This document shows positions 13,768 through 26,839 of a stretch of 64,000 nucleotides of DNA, piece by piece; the first letter of the stretch is position 1; each line of letters opens with the position of its first letter. Source of the DNA: Harmothoe impar (Eukaryota > Annelida > Polychaeta > Phyllodocida > Polynoidae); NCBI GenBank assembly GCA_947462335.1, contig OX381705.1:45832175-45896174 (forward strand), read 5' to 3'. The notes under the pieces were generated by a model that had not been told where the DNA came from, did not search any database, and saw only the letters and a program-made list of their open reading frames with translations. Position numbers and translations under genes: made by a program.

Positions 13768-14064
13768 CTTGCTAAAAATCAGATCCTCCATAGCTTTAAC
13801 ACTAAATGCCGAAATCGACGAAATGTCTACACCAGTACATTCATGTTTGTCTACAGTGAGGAAAAAATGATGTTTTTTGGCAAGGTCTACTTTGGCAATT
13901 TTTTTCAGGGGGTTCCAGTAGGGGTAGAAGGATGTTTTTTGGATCCCTGGGTAGGAAAACACTTCAATTATCAGATTACGTGTACTTTTAATTGATTGGC
14001 CTAATGTTTCTATGAAAGATTTGGAAAATGAAAAAAATATAATTTCCCCTGAAAAACGTCTCAC
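13660..14064 (-). CDS. Hypothetical 134-codon ORF, doubtful
   Basis: This open frame on the minus strand begins with ATG and is rich in Lys, Phe, Ser and Ile. I recognise no family, signal peptide or membrane segment. Its C-terminal codons run through the local direct repeat and the TGTAGTGTGCATG array, which argues against a conserved gene. No convincing promoter or splice site was seen. It may be a remnant of an unidentified repeat or simply chance. Confidence 0.12.
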   Translation of the reverse strand: MRRFSGEIIFFSFSKSFIETLGQSIKSTRNLIIEVFSYPGIQKTSFYPYWNPLKKIAKVDLAKKHHFFLTVDKHECTGVDISSISAFSVKAMEDLIFSKVRRFLSDQNWLGRDLWTKIVYGRVCGSWGLHTTHA

Positions 14065-16140
14065 AGAGGCGTCGCATAAGACTCTGGGAGCATGGCTCCC
14101 TGAGTCAATAAATTTTACAGGTCTGTAGAATCTTCGTCCCTAACATTACAAGAGACATCTTAGTATACATTTAGTAAATGGCGTTGGGAATGATAATCGG
14201 GACCGAAGACTAGCTTATTGCATGTACTCATAGTGTTTGGTGGCTGAGTTAGGTTTGACTAACTCTGGTGGCTTCCATGAATGTTAGCTTATAGCCTTAT
14301 CAAGCTTAATTGTGATTTGGTTATAGATGTATATTACATTCGATTAGACACACTTGGGCATACGTCTTATCAGTGCAGAGACTACGCTCAAGTATATATG
14401 TGGATTTCTCCAGACAAGTATAATCATGGATGTGTCCCTTTGTTTAGCCATACGGCATAAGAGTTTCCCTGGGACTTCCCCTTGGTAGGGTCTCCTCCCG
14501 GGGGGTGCACACCCCCAAGTTCCCCACAGTGTCATTATGTAGATGACCCCACCTCTTGTGAGGGCTGCTGACTGCCTTGGTCCTATTAGCCTGCTCGATG
14601 CAGGCCCAGCTGGTCAATAATACATCCTATTGCCGGACCCCTTGCTAGACGCATCTGCTCCTTTCATTGACCGATCGGTTCATTTCAATAACAGTGATGG
14701 CAAGCAGTGGCCATGCTTTGGTCACCCCTGTGGTCACTGGGGCAGCCTGCCCCTCCTGCCCAATACTAATCCATTAGGGCACTTTCTCCTGCAACGATTT
14801 GGGCTGTCCTTGGGAGACAAGTCCTTACTGCTTGCCACCAGCCTGTGTAATGAATAAAACCGGTGTTCTGAGGTGTTTCTGTGAGAACGATGCATGTGTA
14901 ATACTAAAAGAGGTGCCATTTCAATTGCGAGAAATATCCAGGGTGGGTATTTATTTTTTGTCAGCAAACAGCCAGTTTGATTCGTTAAAACATTGAGAGC
15001 TGCTTTATTAAATCCCAAAAAGGTATGTGACTGGAAAAGCGTGACGCCATTTCCGCTCTGGTCCTATTAGTGCTGGGGTGATTCCAAAGAGGGGAAATTA
15101 CGTTTTGTAATTACCATCCAATCATCTGCTAAAAATGGCTCAAACGCCAGAAAATTGTTCTCATTGTCTTCCTTTCCATCTACTACCCCAGTGCAGTTTG
15201 TTCTGCATCTCTTCTCCCTGGTTCCCGGCTACAGCAACTTGTTGTCGTTGCCGATCTTGTCCTGTTGATAGGGATTCCTTTTTAATTTGAGCCCACTGGA
15301 GCATGCGATGCCTGGCCCAAGAAAGGCTGGTATCATCAGCCGCACAAATCCACGCCAATGATTGAATCATGTCGCTCTGATCCAAAACGCCCATCAATAA
15401 CAGAAACGTCCTTAAAAAGGAGAATCAGGTTCTTGGCGGGCAGAGAAGGTAACATGACAAGGCTGAGCCATCCCTCACACACCACCACCTCCTGGGGGGA
15501 CTCACGCACTACCTGTTTGTCCTAGCAATTGATCTTGACCATTTAATTTCCCCAAACCCTCATTCCAATCAAAGGTAATAAATATAAGAATAGGATCGGG
15601 CGATTTCAAGCCCGGGGCCTGGGCTTAATGAGTTTCACAATGAACAACAAAAGTCTCAAATCCACTCCCTCCGGGCTCGTTTTCAGCCAGCTACTGTCGA
15701 ACACAAACCTGCAAAGTACAGATGCTTCAAGATCTGGTCTGCCATTGCATGTGTGTAGGCATGGCAGTGTTAACTGTTCTGCAATTGTAATTTGTAACCA
15801 TAACCAGTATTTGGTGCATACATGTAGCCATATTTTCCCTTAAAGCAATCACTGTACACTATACAGACCTGCTCCACAAACCCTCCCATAACTAAGGCCT
15901 TAACCTCCATGTCAACCTTACAACCTGTCTTGTACTGCTGACCTAACCTGGCAAGGAAACAAGGTCACCACTCACCTGTAAGCCTCAGACACAAACTGTC
16001 AACCTTAATACTGCAGATCACCCTGTTGATCCTCCTAACTGGGCTCGAGTCCCTGACCACTATGTAATGGTGACCACTTCAGAAAACAAGGATGGGTGAC
16101 CCCTATTTATAAAAGGGGTCACTGGAGACACTCGTCATAA
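14065..16140. other. No gene recognised; possible non-coding regulatory sequence
   Basis: No supported ORF is present. Near 15085-15115 an AAATTAC..GTAATTA imperfect palindrome with a following CCAATCA resembles paired homeodomain sites. That is suggestive of an enhancer only; a cross-species alignment would be needed to support it. Confidence 0.35.
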
Positions 16141-16144
16141 ACAA

Positions 16145-16380
16145 GACGTCACGTCTACGTCATGACGACGTAGATAATGAGTGATGGCACAGTGGGTGCG
16201 CTACGTGATGTAGGTGGGGGTGGGGGTGGCGCTAGGGTGAAGTACAAATACAATGTAGAACACTGATGGTTGGGGTAATAGGGGTTTGGCTGTGGGGTAT
16301 GGAGGGGAGGGACAGAGGGGTGGGGTTGAGGAGGTAAGGGTAGAAGGCCGTCACGTCAATATGGCCTCTGCGTGACGTGC
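16145..16380. promoter_or_regulatory. Cluster of CRE/ATF-like sites
   Basis: GACGTCACGTC (16145-16155) abuts TACGTCATGACG (16156-16167). Further TCACGTCA (16351-16358) and GTGACGTG (16372-16379) words follow, with a G-rich (GTGGGG)n tract between. TGACGT is the core bound by ATF/CREB bZIP factors. Four to five cores in 240 bp is more than expected by chance, but no adjacent gene can be identified, so the role is inferred. Confidence 0.4.
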
Positions 16381-16382
16381 AT

Positions 16383-16960
16383 GAGACACGCAGGAACCAG
16401 GGGCTACCTGTCAATCCCACGTGTGCCCTGGAGCACGCCACACAAAGGCTGACGACCAGTGCTTATCATGTTAGACTAGCAGCACCATGAATTATAGATG
16501 TAGCTACCAGTGCAGGGACAGAGTGGTGGCCGCAAAAACATGGAAAATAATTCAGACAGTCCCTGTTGCCCCAGCCTAATGAGTCCACTGAAAAGGTTGC
16601 TCCATAGGCCGAGTGGTCTGACCCTCAATTAGTGTGTGGACTGGAGACAGTTGGTGCGGCTAAGAGCTGCTCAGAGCGGCTCATTGTCTGCTGGGGGTGA
16701 TGAGGTGCTCAGTGCTCACGCTATGTCTGACCATTACACACACTGTTGCCCACCCCCTCCCCGCCTTTTTTCTCTCCCCTCCTTCACCCAACCCCCCCCC
16801 CCTCGGCCTTCAAGCAATGGGAATGACCTCTACCCAACTGTCCTCTAGACAGTCTGCATGTGTGACGGTATTGCCTGCTTTATGTTTCATTCCTCACCGA
16901 GGGTCATATCATGAAATCAAATCTATGAATGATCAAATCTATGAATTTAAATGTCTGATA
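16383..16960. other. No gene recognised
   Basis: The stretch includes a C-rich tract at about 16787-16802 and a duplicated AAATCTATGAAT word at 16918-16947. No coding evidence was found. Confidence 0.5.
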
Positions 16961-16964
16961 TAGC

Positions 16965-17045
16965 AGATAGTACCTGAAATCAAACTGCATTTACTTATCG
17001 GTAGATTCTAGGCCAGGCACGCTAACCAGCTTGCCACCCCACGCC
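16965..17045 (-). repeat. Possible tRNA-derived SINE head
   Basis: On the minus strand, TGGCAAGCTGGTTAGCG is an excellent match to a tRNA A box (RNA polymerase III internal promoter). About 50 nt further on, AGTTTGATTTC is a weak match to the B box consensus GGTTCGANTCC. Acceptor-stem pairing is not evident, so a functional tRNA is unlikely; a decayed tRNA-derived SINE or chance similarity is more plausible. Confidence 0.25.
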
Positions 17046-17049
17046 CTCC

Positions 17050-20000
17050 ACCCTCTTACACCACCTTTCCATGTCTGCCATGAATTATTCTCCAAAATGT
17101 GGTAGTTTTAAAATTTAACTTTTTTAAGTTATCTTGCACCAAAGCACCCAACGCCATAACCAGACTTGTCAATACTCACTAAACACAATGGATTCAATGC
17201 TCTTAGATAATATAATAAAAGACACTAGACACTAGATGATAAAGTAGATGCGAAAGTTTCCAAGTGGTACACATGAGCATTGGCCATAAGATGAACCATT
17301 TGAGGGCCACATGATGCTTAAAATGATGTGTCCTTTGTCGGAGCCGACCCATAGGGTGTGTATCAACCCGTAGCTTTGGCATGATTATATATTTGCCAAG
17401 GCTGCATTCATGCCTCGTGACGATAAAGGCCATGATGCATAACATCACTATGTCACCCTTAGGGGGTTAAGCACTTTGTTATCTCTCACTCTCTAACGAG
17501 CCAGATCAAGATCCATGTTAACGAAGTAACTCGGCCGAGCAGCTCGTGGAGTCGCTCCGATTCAATAGGGGACTGAGGCACCTGTCAACTTGTTAGGGTG
17601 AAGGCGCCTGCACTAATGAGGGTAATTGGGACAGGGCGGGTGTCGAGAGGTCCAAGAAGGGAGTCTTTGGGAAATGGATCGACCTCTGCTAGTTTCACCA
17701 TTGATGATCCTACCAGTACACAGGAACCAACCGATATTGTCTAGGCCGCTGTGGCTGCTGCAATTGGTATTGCATTGTTAGCACCGTCTATAATGCCAAC
17801 CAAGGACATTGGAGGCGTGAGTAGTAGATAGGGTTGGGGGTACTGGCCAGTACTTGAGTGTAGGCCTAACTGTGATGTGGGTGGGAGGGTGGGTTGAAAA
17901 GGCGGAGAAAGTGGGGTGGCGGTTGGGGGTGCAGATACAACCCTGGGTATACACATACTCACGTGGTTGAGACGCAGCCTCAGATCGATGCAGACAGAGT
18001 TGGTGGTGCAGGTGGTGGCGGGTGGTGCTGTGATGGGACGATATGGTGGTGGCAGTGGTGGTGGTGGTGGCGCGCCAGTGTGATCCTGCCCTCTATTGGT
18101 CTGCCTCCTCCTCCCATCCCCACCCAGCCTCCACCACCACCACTACCAGTGACAATCAGACCAGTCGCACACCCCCACTGCCACTTCCCTCCCATCCCCC
18201 ACCTCCCCATTGCTTATCCTGAAGATGCTATCTCCGCCAGCGCCATAGGAGGAGAAAAAAAAGGCAAGACAATAAAACCCACTCCAATTGTTTCGTGGCT
18301 GCAATCTGGCAGTGACAGGCACTCTGTTGTTGGGTGATGTAACGCCCCTAGGAGTTGGGACCAGTTCAATAGTACCCCCCCCCCCCCCCCCACTGTCCAC
18401 CTGAGAATTGGATGAGGGTAGGGGTGGGGGTGGTGGCTAGTAGTGGTGACCAGGCGAAGACAGCGATGTATCCACAGGTGTAAAGCTAAGAATGTGTGTG
18501 AAGGGAGAGGGAGAGACGATGTGTGTGTGCGGGAGGGGGCGGGGGAGGTGGGTCTGCAGACTATACGGCACTGGGATCAAGCCTTAACATCTAACAAGGA
18601 GTCTTCACATTCATAGTCAGCCCCCCCCCCTTTTCACCCACCATCCCCCAGTGACATTTGCTGAGGTGTGCGCATTTCTTCTTCACCCCTCTTCAGCCAA
18701 CCTTTCATATATACCCCCCTCCCACTCGCACCCTCAACCATCGCCTACTCCCCATTCTCTTATCCTTGAGGATTCCAACAGTAGGATTGGAGGCGGTGAA
18801 TATCGGAGCTTTTAGTCTTCCCATAGACTGCAGCAGGCCTGACAAAGTAGTCCCCGCAGGCCGGCCGACTATATTCCGCCGTCCTCCGCCTATTCCTCCA
18901 GGACCCATTCGCTGCAAGCCGACCAAATAATCAGCTGAGCAATATTCACGGTGTGGGATTGGGGTCTCCACATTACTCAAGTGACCCCCCCTCCACCCTT
19001 CACACACACACCACCAACATACCCCCCCCCCCCACATACGCACATCATCTTCACCCATCCCCACCTTAAACTGAAAACTCTCACATCTCTATCCTGCTTA
19101 GACAATAGCACCCTAAGAAGTCACAGGACATGGTTCCAGATCGCACAGGCATTGTTCCAGATAAATGGCCCGTTTCATACGTTATCTCTGCATGGCTAAT
19201 TAATCATCCTCATTTCTAAAAATAAGGCAGTGGATCAATATATCGTTGTTCGTGTCTTCTGCTGACTTCTGCTTCTATATATATATGGACACCACAATGG
19301 GGAGGCTGAGATTGGGTCAGAGATGAGAGCAAAGAAGTGGTTGTGCCGGGGCTGGGGTAAGATGGGCTCAGGTGTACTTAGGTAGGGTAGGTCACGTTGG
19401 TCAGCAGAAGTCCAAGGACGTCGTCGCGTCCAATGTCCACCCTACCAATCCACAATATGGCTCCTGTATGGGCGCCGACCTTGGCGGGGGATTAGAGGTC
19501 AAAGATGGCGCTCCATCCCAGCTCAGGCCGAGATCCGCCCCAGAACCTGGGTTGTTGGGGAGTGGGGAGGGGTAGAGGGGTTGTTCCGTGTTTACCAGTA
19601 GGCCATTAAAACGGTGGGGCCGGCAGATAACAATGGGTCAATATGGATCGGCGGGGCAAGCCGGCCCACTACTCACATCCCACTTCCCACGCCACTCCAC
19701 CCTCTAACCCCTCTCTGTCTCCTCCAGTCCCCCCCCCCCCTCACCTCCCCCCCCCCCCCCCGCCCCATCCCCCACGGCCTCCACCAGCGGTCAAACCAAT
19801 ACTGACTGATCATCCTTTTCTCATTTCCCACCACTGTCTGCCTCCCTATCAGGATGCCTCTGCGTCCACACCCCCTGTCCTACCCCGTCCGCGGCAGGCC
19901 GGACGGTGCTTATAATATTTCATCGCCCACTTGCCGCAGCAGAAGCGTCCGAAATTTGCATTCCGCACATGGCGGGCATCTATCTGTAATTTCACACCCG

Positions 20001-23000
20001 ACTGCACACATTGGGTGATCGGCAATTGGATCAGCGGCCAATAGGATCGCCGCAGTCCGCAGGGGGATGGGCGAGTCGGGCCGTCCCCAGTACCACTACC
20101 AGACTATCACCAGATAGTATATCACCTAATAAGGTCAAGCTACTCCCGGCCTTCCTTCGTCCTCCACATCCCTATATAACACAAGCAGCCCCCCCCCCCC
20201 ATTCCAAATAACAATGGTCACCTATATACATTAATACTATACTCCCCGTACTCACCTATAGTAGTACAAGCCTTTCAGAATTACAGCCACCCATGTCCTG
20301 ACATCCAACAATTACCAGTCAATTTCTGCTTTTTAGGGTGAAGGCGGGTGTCGCATGCGTGCACACGCCATGCTAGCTATTTTGAGTGACTTTATTTGCC
20401 TACACAACAATCTATGCATGGCTAGAAGGGTGCATTAGACAAACAGGAAGCCGCCAAGTCAAATTTACCCAAAGCATGTCGTACATTGAGTGAAATATGA
20501 TAGGTGCTTTTTAGCGAGGAGTGAGAAACCATTGAACTCCATTGGACCTATTTATGCCATTGGTATTTAAGACAGTACTGAAGTGTAGAACATTGTATTT
20601 ATACACATTCAGACTTAGTGTTGGTGAGATAAACTGCTAATATGTATACCAGGAGAGTGTGTATGGAGAGGGGTGGGGTGTGTGGGAGTAGGTCTATCAT
20701 GTCGTATTGATGAATGGGGAGGGTGGCCAGTGACGAGTGGGGAGTTGGGAGAAGACATGACCCAGCACCCCCTCCCTCTCCCCCTTCCCCACAGCCCCTG
20801 ACAAAAATGACATGAATTTTCATACCTGTAAATCTACTACCGAACCTCAACTGTATCTACCAAAGCTGAGTATGATCTAAACTACCTCAACTCCGAGACA
20901 CGCTGAGATTCGCTGATAAAGATGGATGTACTGGTATACCTGTCCAAGGATATGGATTGCTCCTGTTAGGGTGGATTCAGACTACACAGCTACCACCCAG
21001 GTACAGCTATACTACTTAGTATACATGTATAACCTACCTGGGATGGGAGGTACACATCCCATGGGAGACTCTCCACCTTCAGTGTGGTCTACCATGAGCC
21101 TGGCGGTCGCCTATAGACGTCTCTATTCATAGGGTGTCCACCTACCCTATGAAACCAGACCTCCATAACCCACAACCATAGGCACACGGGTGGCAACTAT
21201 TATCATTAGCATCATGCGCCCTGTGGTTACCGCCCTACTAATAACCCCCTTGGTGACACCTGTGACACCCATATCCCCCATGTTAACTCACGCGATAAGG
21301 TTGGGTAGCCTATACGAAAAGGCTGTTCTCTCTTTTTTGTGTCTGGCCTGGCAATGAAAATGAGCGAGGTGGGAATTTCAGCATGGCGTGTGTTTCCTGT
21401 GCAAATATAAAGGAGGTTTTGAGGCCTTGGCCTGGGTCTTTCAGGCAACCCTGCTGAGTGGTCTCTTTCACCTGAACCTGCCCCGACAAACCCACCTTTC
21501 TATGAGGTCCCTATACTCTCACTCCGCCCCCTGTTGATGTTGAAACCCACTCCCCTGTTATTAACGTAGCCCGCAATGTTACGCTTTTGCCTCGCCTGTT
21601 TATGCAGGGGCCAGGCCGCCCCCGTTACAATGCCTCCGCCCCAGCAGGCCACCGCCATGTTTTTCAACAGAAGCCTAAACCGTGTTTCCCAAACCAGAAC
21701 ACCAACGACAGTTTATCTCCGTCAGGGCGTGCTTATACCCCATCCAAAACTAGTTGTCGAATCCATTGGCTGAAGTCTTGGGTCTTTAATTTTTTGATTC
21801 GATTTACTTCCCGGTACGCAGATACTATTCACAAAGTGGAAACTGATATATTTGTATGATAACATCTGTAGGGTTTGGATAGTTTCTTCGTCCATGCTGG
21901 AATAGATTTCAGATTAATACAAAATTCACTTTTTTTGTCAGATGGTCTGGGATGGAGTATAGTCAGTATAGGGTGGCCATAGATCAGAGGTAGACCCAGG
22001 GCAAAGGGTCATGATCCGTTTAAGGTGGTGGTTGGGGGGATTGATACACTCCAATGGCTACCCCCCCCCCTCCTCCTCCTCTACCCTTCAGGGATCAGAC
22101 GGCTTAGGGTAGACCCGTCCTCAGCGTAAAATGTCTACTGTATACGGACCACTGATAACGTCTCCGCTAAGTATGCTTTATAAGAGGCCATTGAAAACTC
22201 TATTGAATAATGCCTCAATTAGAGAGAAGCCCCAAAGGGTCATACTTGAAGGTCTTGTTGGGTGTATATTTAAGGAATGACTTTAAAAGTTTTTTTTCTT
22301 GAATGTATGCACACACACACTATCAAACCTAATAGGTGGTACATATATAAAGCGTCCAAAACAATAATCATCGATAGGACCGTTCACACACAACCATAAC
22401 ACCAAACCCCTGTATAATTTCTTCCCTTTTATTCTAATAAAATGTGGAATAATAACGTCCCTTCTTACCTGACCACCAAAACGCAGCACAATTACTCATT
22501 AGTGGTTAACAATATAGGTCTGTGTGGGGCAGCTCAGTGCGTTAAAACATGGGCACAAATGCTCATTACAATGGCAGGTTCCATCCGAAGAAACAAAATC
22601 AAAATAAACGGAAGATAAATGAAAGCCGACATTAATACGCGTATCAAAGGTGACCACAAAATACGCAGCGGTGGGCTGAGGTAACCAAAAATCACGTTGC
22701 CAATTAAACCTTCTGAAATGGCATTCCTGGCGGAGAAAAAAATAAAACCACCAGCGGCCGAGTGATTAAATAACGCCTTTTATGTCCATGTGTGAGCATG
22801 GCAGTTTATGAATTGTTTCTGTTAAGAACCATTCAAACGTCCATTCTAGGTTGATTCCTTTTAGCTAGGTCTATTTTGGCTATTTCAGCAAATCAGGTCT
22901 GGTGATGTAAGCGGCAATTTAGTCACTCGTTTGGTTATTCACAACTAAATGAGTCAGATAAACATCTTGTATACATAACACATGAGCCAGTCGGTAAATT

Positions 23001-26000
23001 GCTCAGACTCCATTGTCCATCAGCATGTATTCTATGGCAGGCAGTATAGTGTGGTGGGTTGTGTTGAACTTAAAGGTCCTAACGGTATTATTAATCTAGT
23101 TCTTTAGGTCGTAGCCTAGGTCTAACAAGTCAGTGCCTAATATTTCATTTATACCGCCTTGTTGGCCTATATCATTCTATTATTGTCATTTCTCCATATT
23201 CTTGTTAACGTATTATGCTCACCGGTATTAATTGTATATTGTCAATGTATTCTTGTGTTATCAATATATGCATGTACTAATTTGCATTTTTGAATAATCA
23301 TAACTGTTTGTAATCAAGAATGACGCCCCCAATCTATCATGAACCACTGTAAAATGACCGCCGTGTTCTAATTAGTAACCTCATCTCATATTCAACAACC
23401 CTGTTGAATCAATGAATACCCATCAAGAGGAATGAAATGAACTTTTCTGAACTAGATGAATTTTAACCATGCACATTCCAACTAGTTTACAACTTGTAAT
23501 CTATTACTGACCCAACCGACCCGAGAGGAGGTGTCATTCCTCCAGTGGATGCAATTAAAGATGTCTCCGGTTAACTAGCTGGAAGCTGCCCAATCGTCCA
23601 TGCATATTTTATTCAGTCTAGGAGAGGTTTAAACGATGTTTCACTTGTTCTTTTTGGGAGAAGTAGGGGAAGTAGCAATGCCTCCCGGCTTGTAAGCTTG
23701 GCTAACCGCAGTGCAAACTAAGTCATTACTGTCACCGTAAATCAGCATACAAACAATGTAAATGCCCACTACAGCCTAGCCCCATATCAATCAATGCACG
23801 CAGCTAGAGGTAGATGGGGAGGGAGCCTTAGTGATCAGGTGAAAAACACAAACTGTTAGTGCTTTTATCGATCAGCCAATGAAACTCGCCCATTCCCATC
23901 ACCAGGAGAAAGGTGTCTGTTCCCGTGAGAAGGAAACCTGTGTGGGATAATGGGTCTTAGTGACGTTTAACTGGGACCGTGTGTAGCATCACTGGTAGTG
24001 CCTGCTTGAAACACTAGATTCCCTACTACTGGTGTGATGGGACGGAGGGGGGGGGGGGGGGGGGGGGTTGGAGGGGATAGCAGGGGGAGGGGAGGGGGTA
24101 TCCAACTCATGCCGATCTCTAGTAAATACCATGGGGCACACTGCACCTGTTAAACACTTCCTACTGCGGGTACAGGGGTGTTTTGTGTGTTATCTACATG
24201 CAACATCAATATTGGCATGCACACCCTTGTGTTCCCCGCTGTGCTTGTTATAGCGTATTGATCCATATAGTTAAGTTCAATATAGGCTCCTACTTAAAAA
24301 GCTACTGGCCCACGGCTAGGTCTTCAAAGGGAAATGACTGAAATTCGTTTCAAATGAATCTCCTGTTGCCGATTGATTACGGGCGCGTTCATGCCGATAT
24401 TGATTTGGGTTGAATACCCAATGGACACAGGGTAAACCAAGTTTAAAATGAATACCACATTATAGGTGAAATGGAAAATGGTTTCCAAATATTAGTTCTG
24501 TGCCAAGCCAATATGCAGACTGCGGTTTGTCTTTTTCAAGTTTACCAAGTACTAAGAGATCAAAGGGATATAAATACTTTAACATCTCTATATATATGAT
24601 GCATGCCTGAAGATATACATGTACATTGGATATTCTCGTCAAGGAAGTTTCTTTATCATAATATGCAGCCATTGTGAATTAAACATGCATTTCTTGATCA
24701 CGATTATATACTAAGAAGTACCAAGCAATATCCAAAGAGGTTATTATATTACGAAATATATATATTGTGAATCAGACAGGTATTTCCTGACCAAGAATAA
24801 ATACTAAGATATACGAAACTAAGATATACTAAAGCAACATGACCAGATAAATATACCTTTAAGAAACATCAATGTTTTTAATTAATGCTGGATGCCCTAC
24901 CCTTACTGAGCGTGAGTTAGATATTCACAGCCAATGCTCTTCCACCAACCACCTCACCCAAAATCGGCTTCAACCCTTGACGAGCCAACAAGAAAAATAC
25001 AGGATTGAAAGATACTTGCACGGTCAAACATCCTAACATTCTTTTCTAATCAAAGGCAACGCTCTCAAGATTCAACAATGCGTTCCAGATGTAACTCTAT
25101 TCTGTTCGGGTCAATTTTACAATGTCCAATCTAACTCCATTTGTCCACGAGGAGGAGTGGTGGTGGGGATCTTCAATTCAATCTGATTAGGTCCAATTTC
25201 AGCTAGCAGATAATTTTCTCGATGGAGCCCTAACGGTATGGGATTCCCACACTCACACAGTAAATCACTGTCTGTCCACCTATCCTGAATGTCCCTTCTA
25301 TCTATTTCCACCCTACTTTGGGTACTCTCAGTATCGATATCCTCCTGCTGTTCTGATAAGGGGCGAGGGCTCAGAATCTATATTCCCCATACACCACAGA
25401 TATGTGTTATATTCCTATGGCTTTCCCATAACCGACGGCCCATTTACCAGGCTTATCAAAAACTACATATAGATAGCTCATCAATATGTGGTACCCATTC
25501 CACCAAAACTGTACGCAAACATCCGACAAACACAGGGATGTAGACGACCGGGGTCTATATACGTTGTCCTCGATATATAGTATAGAGTTATCACGCTTCT
25601 ACGCCAGTATGTATTAGAACAGTGACTTCGAAAACACCTATGGTGAAAGAAGACAGTCAGACAATTCTATGAAAATAACTATAAATGGGTGAGAATCGTG
25701 ACTATGTACTGTTTTACTATAGGATGCCAAGTGCACTGGCACTCAATTCTTCGTTTGTGTGTATTATCATGGTGCCCTGTTTAATAATGCTGGCATTGCT
25801 TTCAGCATAATATAGAATCACTGAAGTAAAGTGTTTGTTTTATGTCCGTATGCATTTTTGTGTCTGCAAAATGTATATATGCTAATATGTTATATTCAGA
25901 TGCGATGTACATATAATTTTTTTTTGGCATATGCTTTAGGACCTCGAAGGGAAGTTGAATCTATCACTAATGACTAATGTACGTGTGCACGTCTACATAC

Positions 26001-26700
26001 ATGTATCATATACAGTAGATTCCTTTGCTGGGCAGACTGTTCACTGACTGTCTAGACTATTTTATGTTTAGAAGGAGCAGGGTACGGTTTGCTCGATCTG
26101 CTCCCAGTCCCGTCCAAATAACACTAGGGGGCGGTACTGACTACCCTGATCCTCCCCCGACTTATCGGGGCTGACACCCGCTCAGAGATAGAGGTGACTT
26201 TAATCTGGTTTGTGTCCATTAGGAAAAGGTTTGTGGGGAAGGGGAGAGGGGGAGAAGGGGGAGAGGGGAGACTTGGCCTCCATCTCCCCTCCCAGACGAC
26301 TCATTCCAACCGCGCCGATCAGGGGGCCAAAATCAGGTTGGAGACGGTGCCAGTAACGTGCATTCTCCACTGAGCATTTCGGCAAGCATTTCACCCTAAT
26401 TGTCCTTATCGACTTCTTCCCACTCTGGAGCAAGTTTCTAACAGTTTAGTGGGGACAGATTGCTCTGCTGACTGTTCTTGATACTCAGACGCCACATGGC
26501 TATAAAACTCCTGCTAACTCCTAACAAAGATAAGAAGTGAAATTTGGGTGAGTTGTAGAACTGATCAGAGACAGTGTGACTTTGCTGAAACAGCATGGTA
26601 GTCAAAGCCATCTCCATCATTCTCATTTGCAGCCTCAACTGTCTTGTACCTTCTGATCTGCTCTATACCCAACCCAATTCACATTGCACCATTGGCATTC
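17050..26700. other. No gene recognised; many G/C homopolymer tracts
   Basis: This is the longest gene-free stretch. It holds GGT-rich and poly-C simple sequence around 17.99-18.09, 18.37-18.39, 18.62, 19.02, 19.73-19.76, 20.19 and 22.06 kb and a 21-nt G run at 24047-24067. The ORFs there are Pro/Gly/His-rich readings of simple sequence. The 22.6-22.8 kb segment contains ATCAAAG and TTTTATG words (TCF- and Hox-like) but nothing decisive. Confidence 0.5.
24047..24067 (+). repeat. 21-nt poly-G run
   Basis: Twenty-one uninterrupted G residues lie in a generally G-rich stretch that runs to about 24100. The tract can form a G-quadruplex and is also a place where sequence length may be uncertain. 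Confidence 0.9.
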
Positions 26701-26715
26701 ACAAGACTCAGGGTA

Positions 26716-26830
26716 TTGCACCATTCTCATCTGCAACATAGTAGGCCTCATCCGCCCTGCACCATTCTCACCTGCAACATACCAGGCCTCATCTACCCTG
26801 TACTATTCTCACCTGCAACAGGAAGCCGCT
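26716..26830. repeat. ~42-bp tandem repeat, under 3 units
   Basis: The unit contains GCACCATTCTCACCTGCAAC followed by a GGCCTCATC word. It is seen twice fully and once partially, with a few substitutions. Confidence 0.75.
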
Positions 26831-26839
26831 TCCCTGCAC

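Noticed and set aside
17894..18400. Gly/Pro/His-rich ORFs on both strands
   Set aside because: They are translations of GGT/ACC-rich simple sequence without domains.
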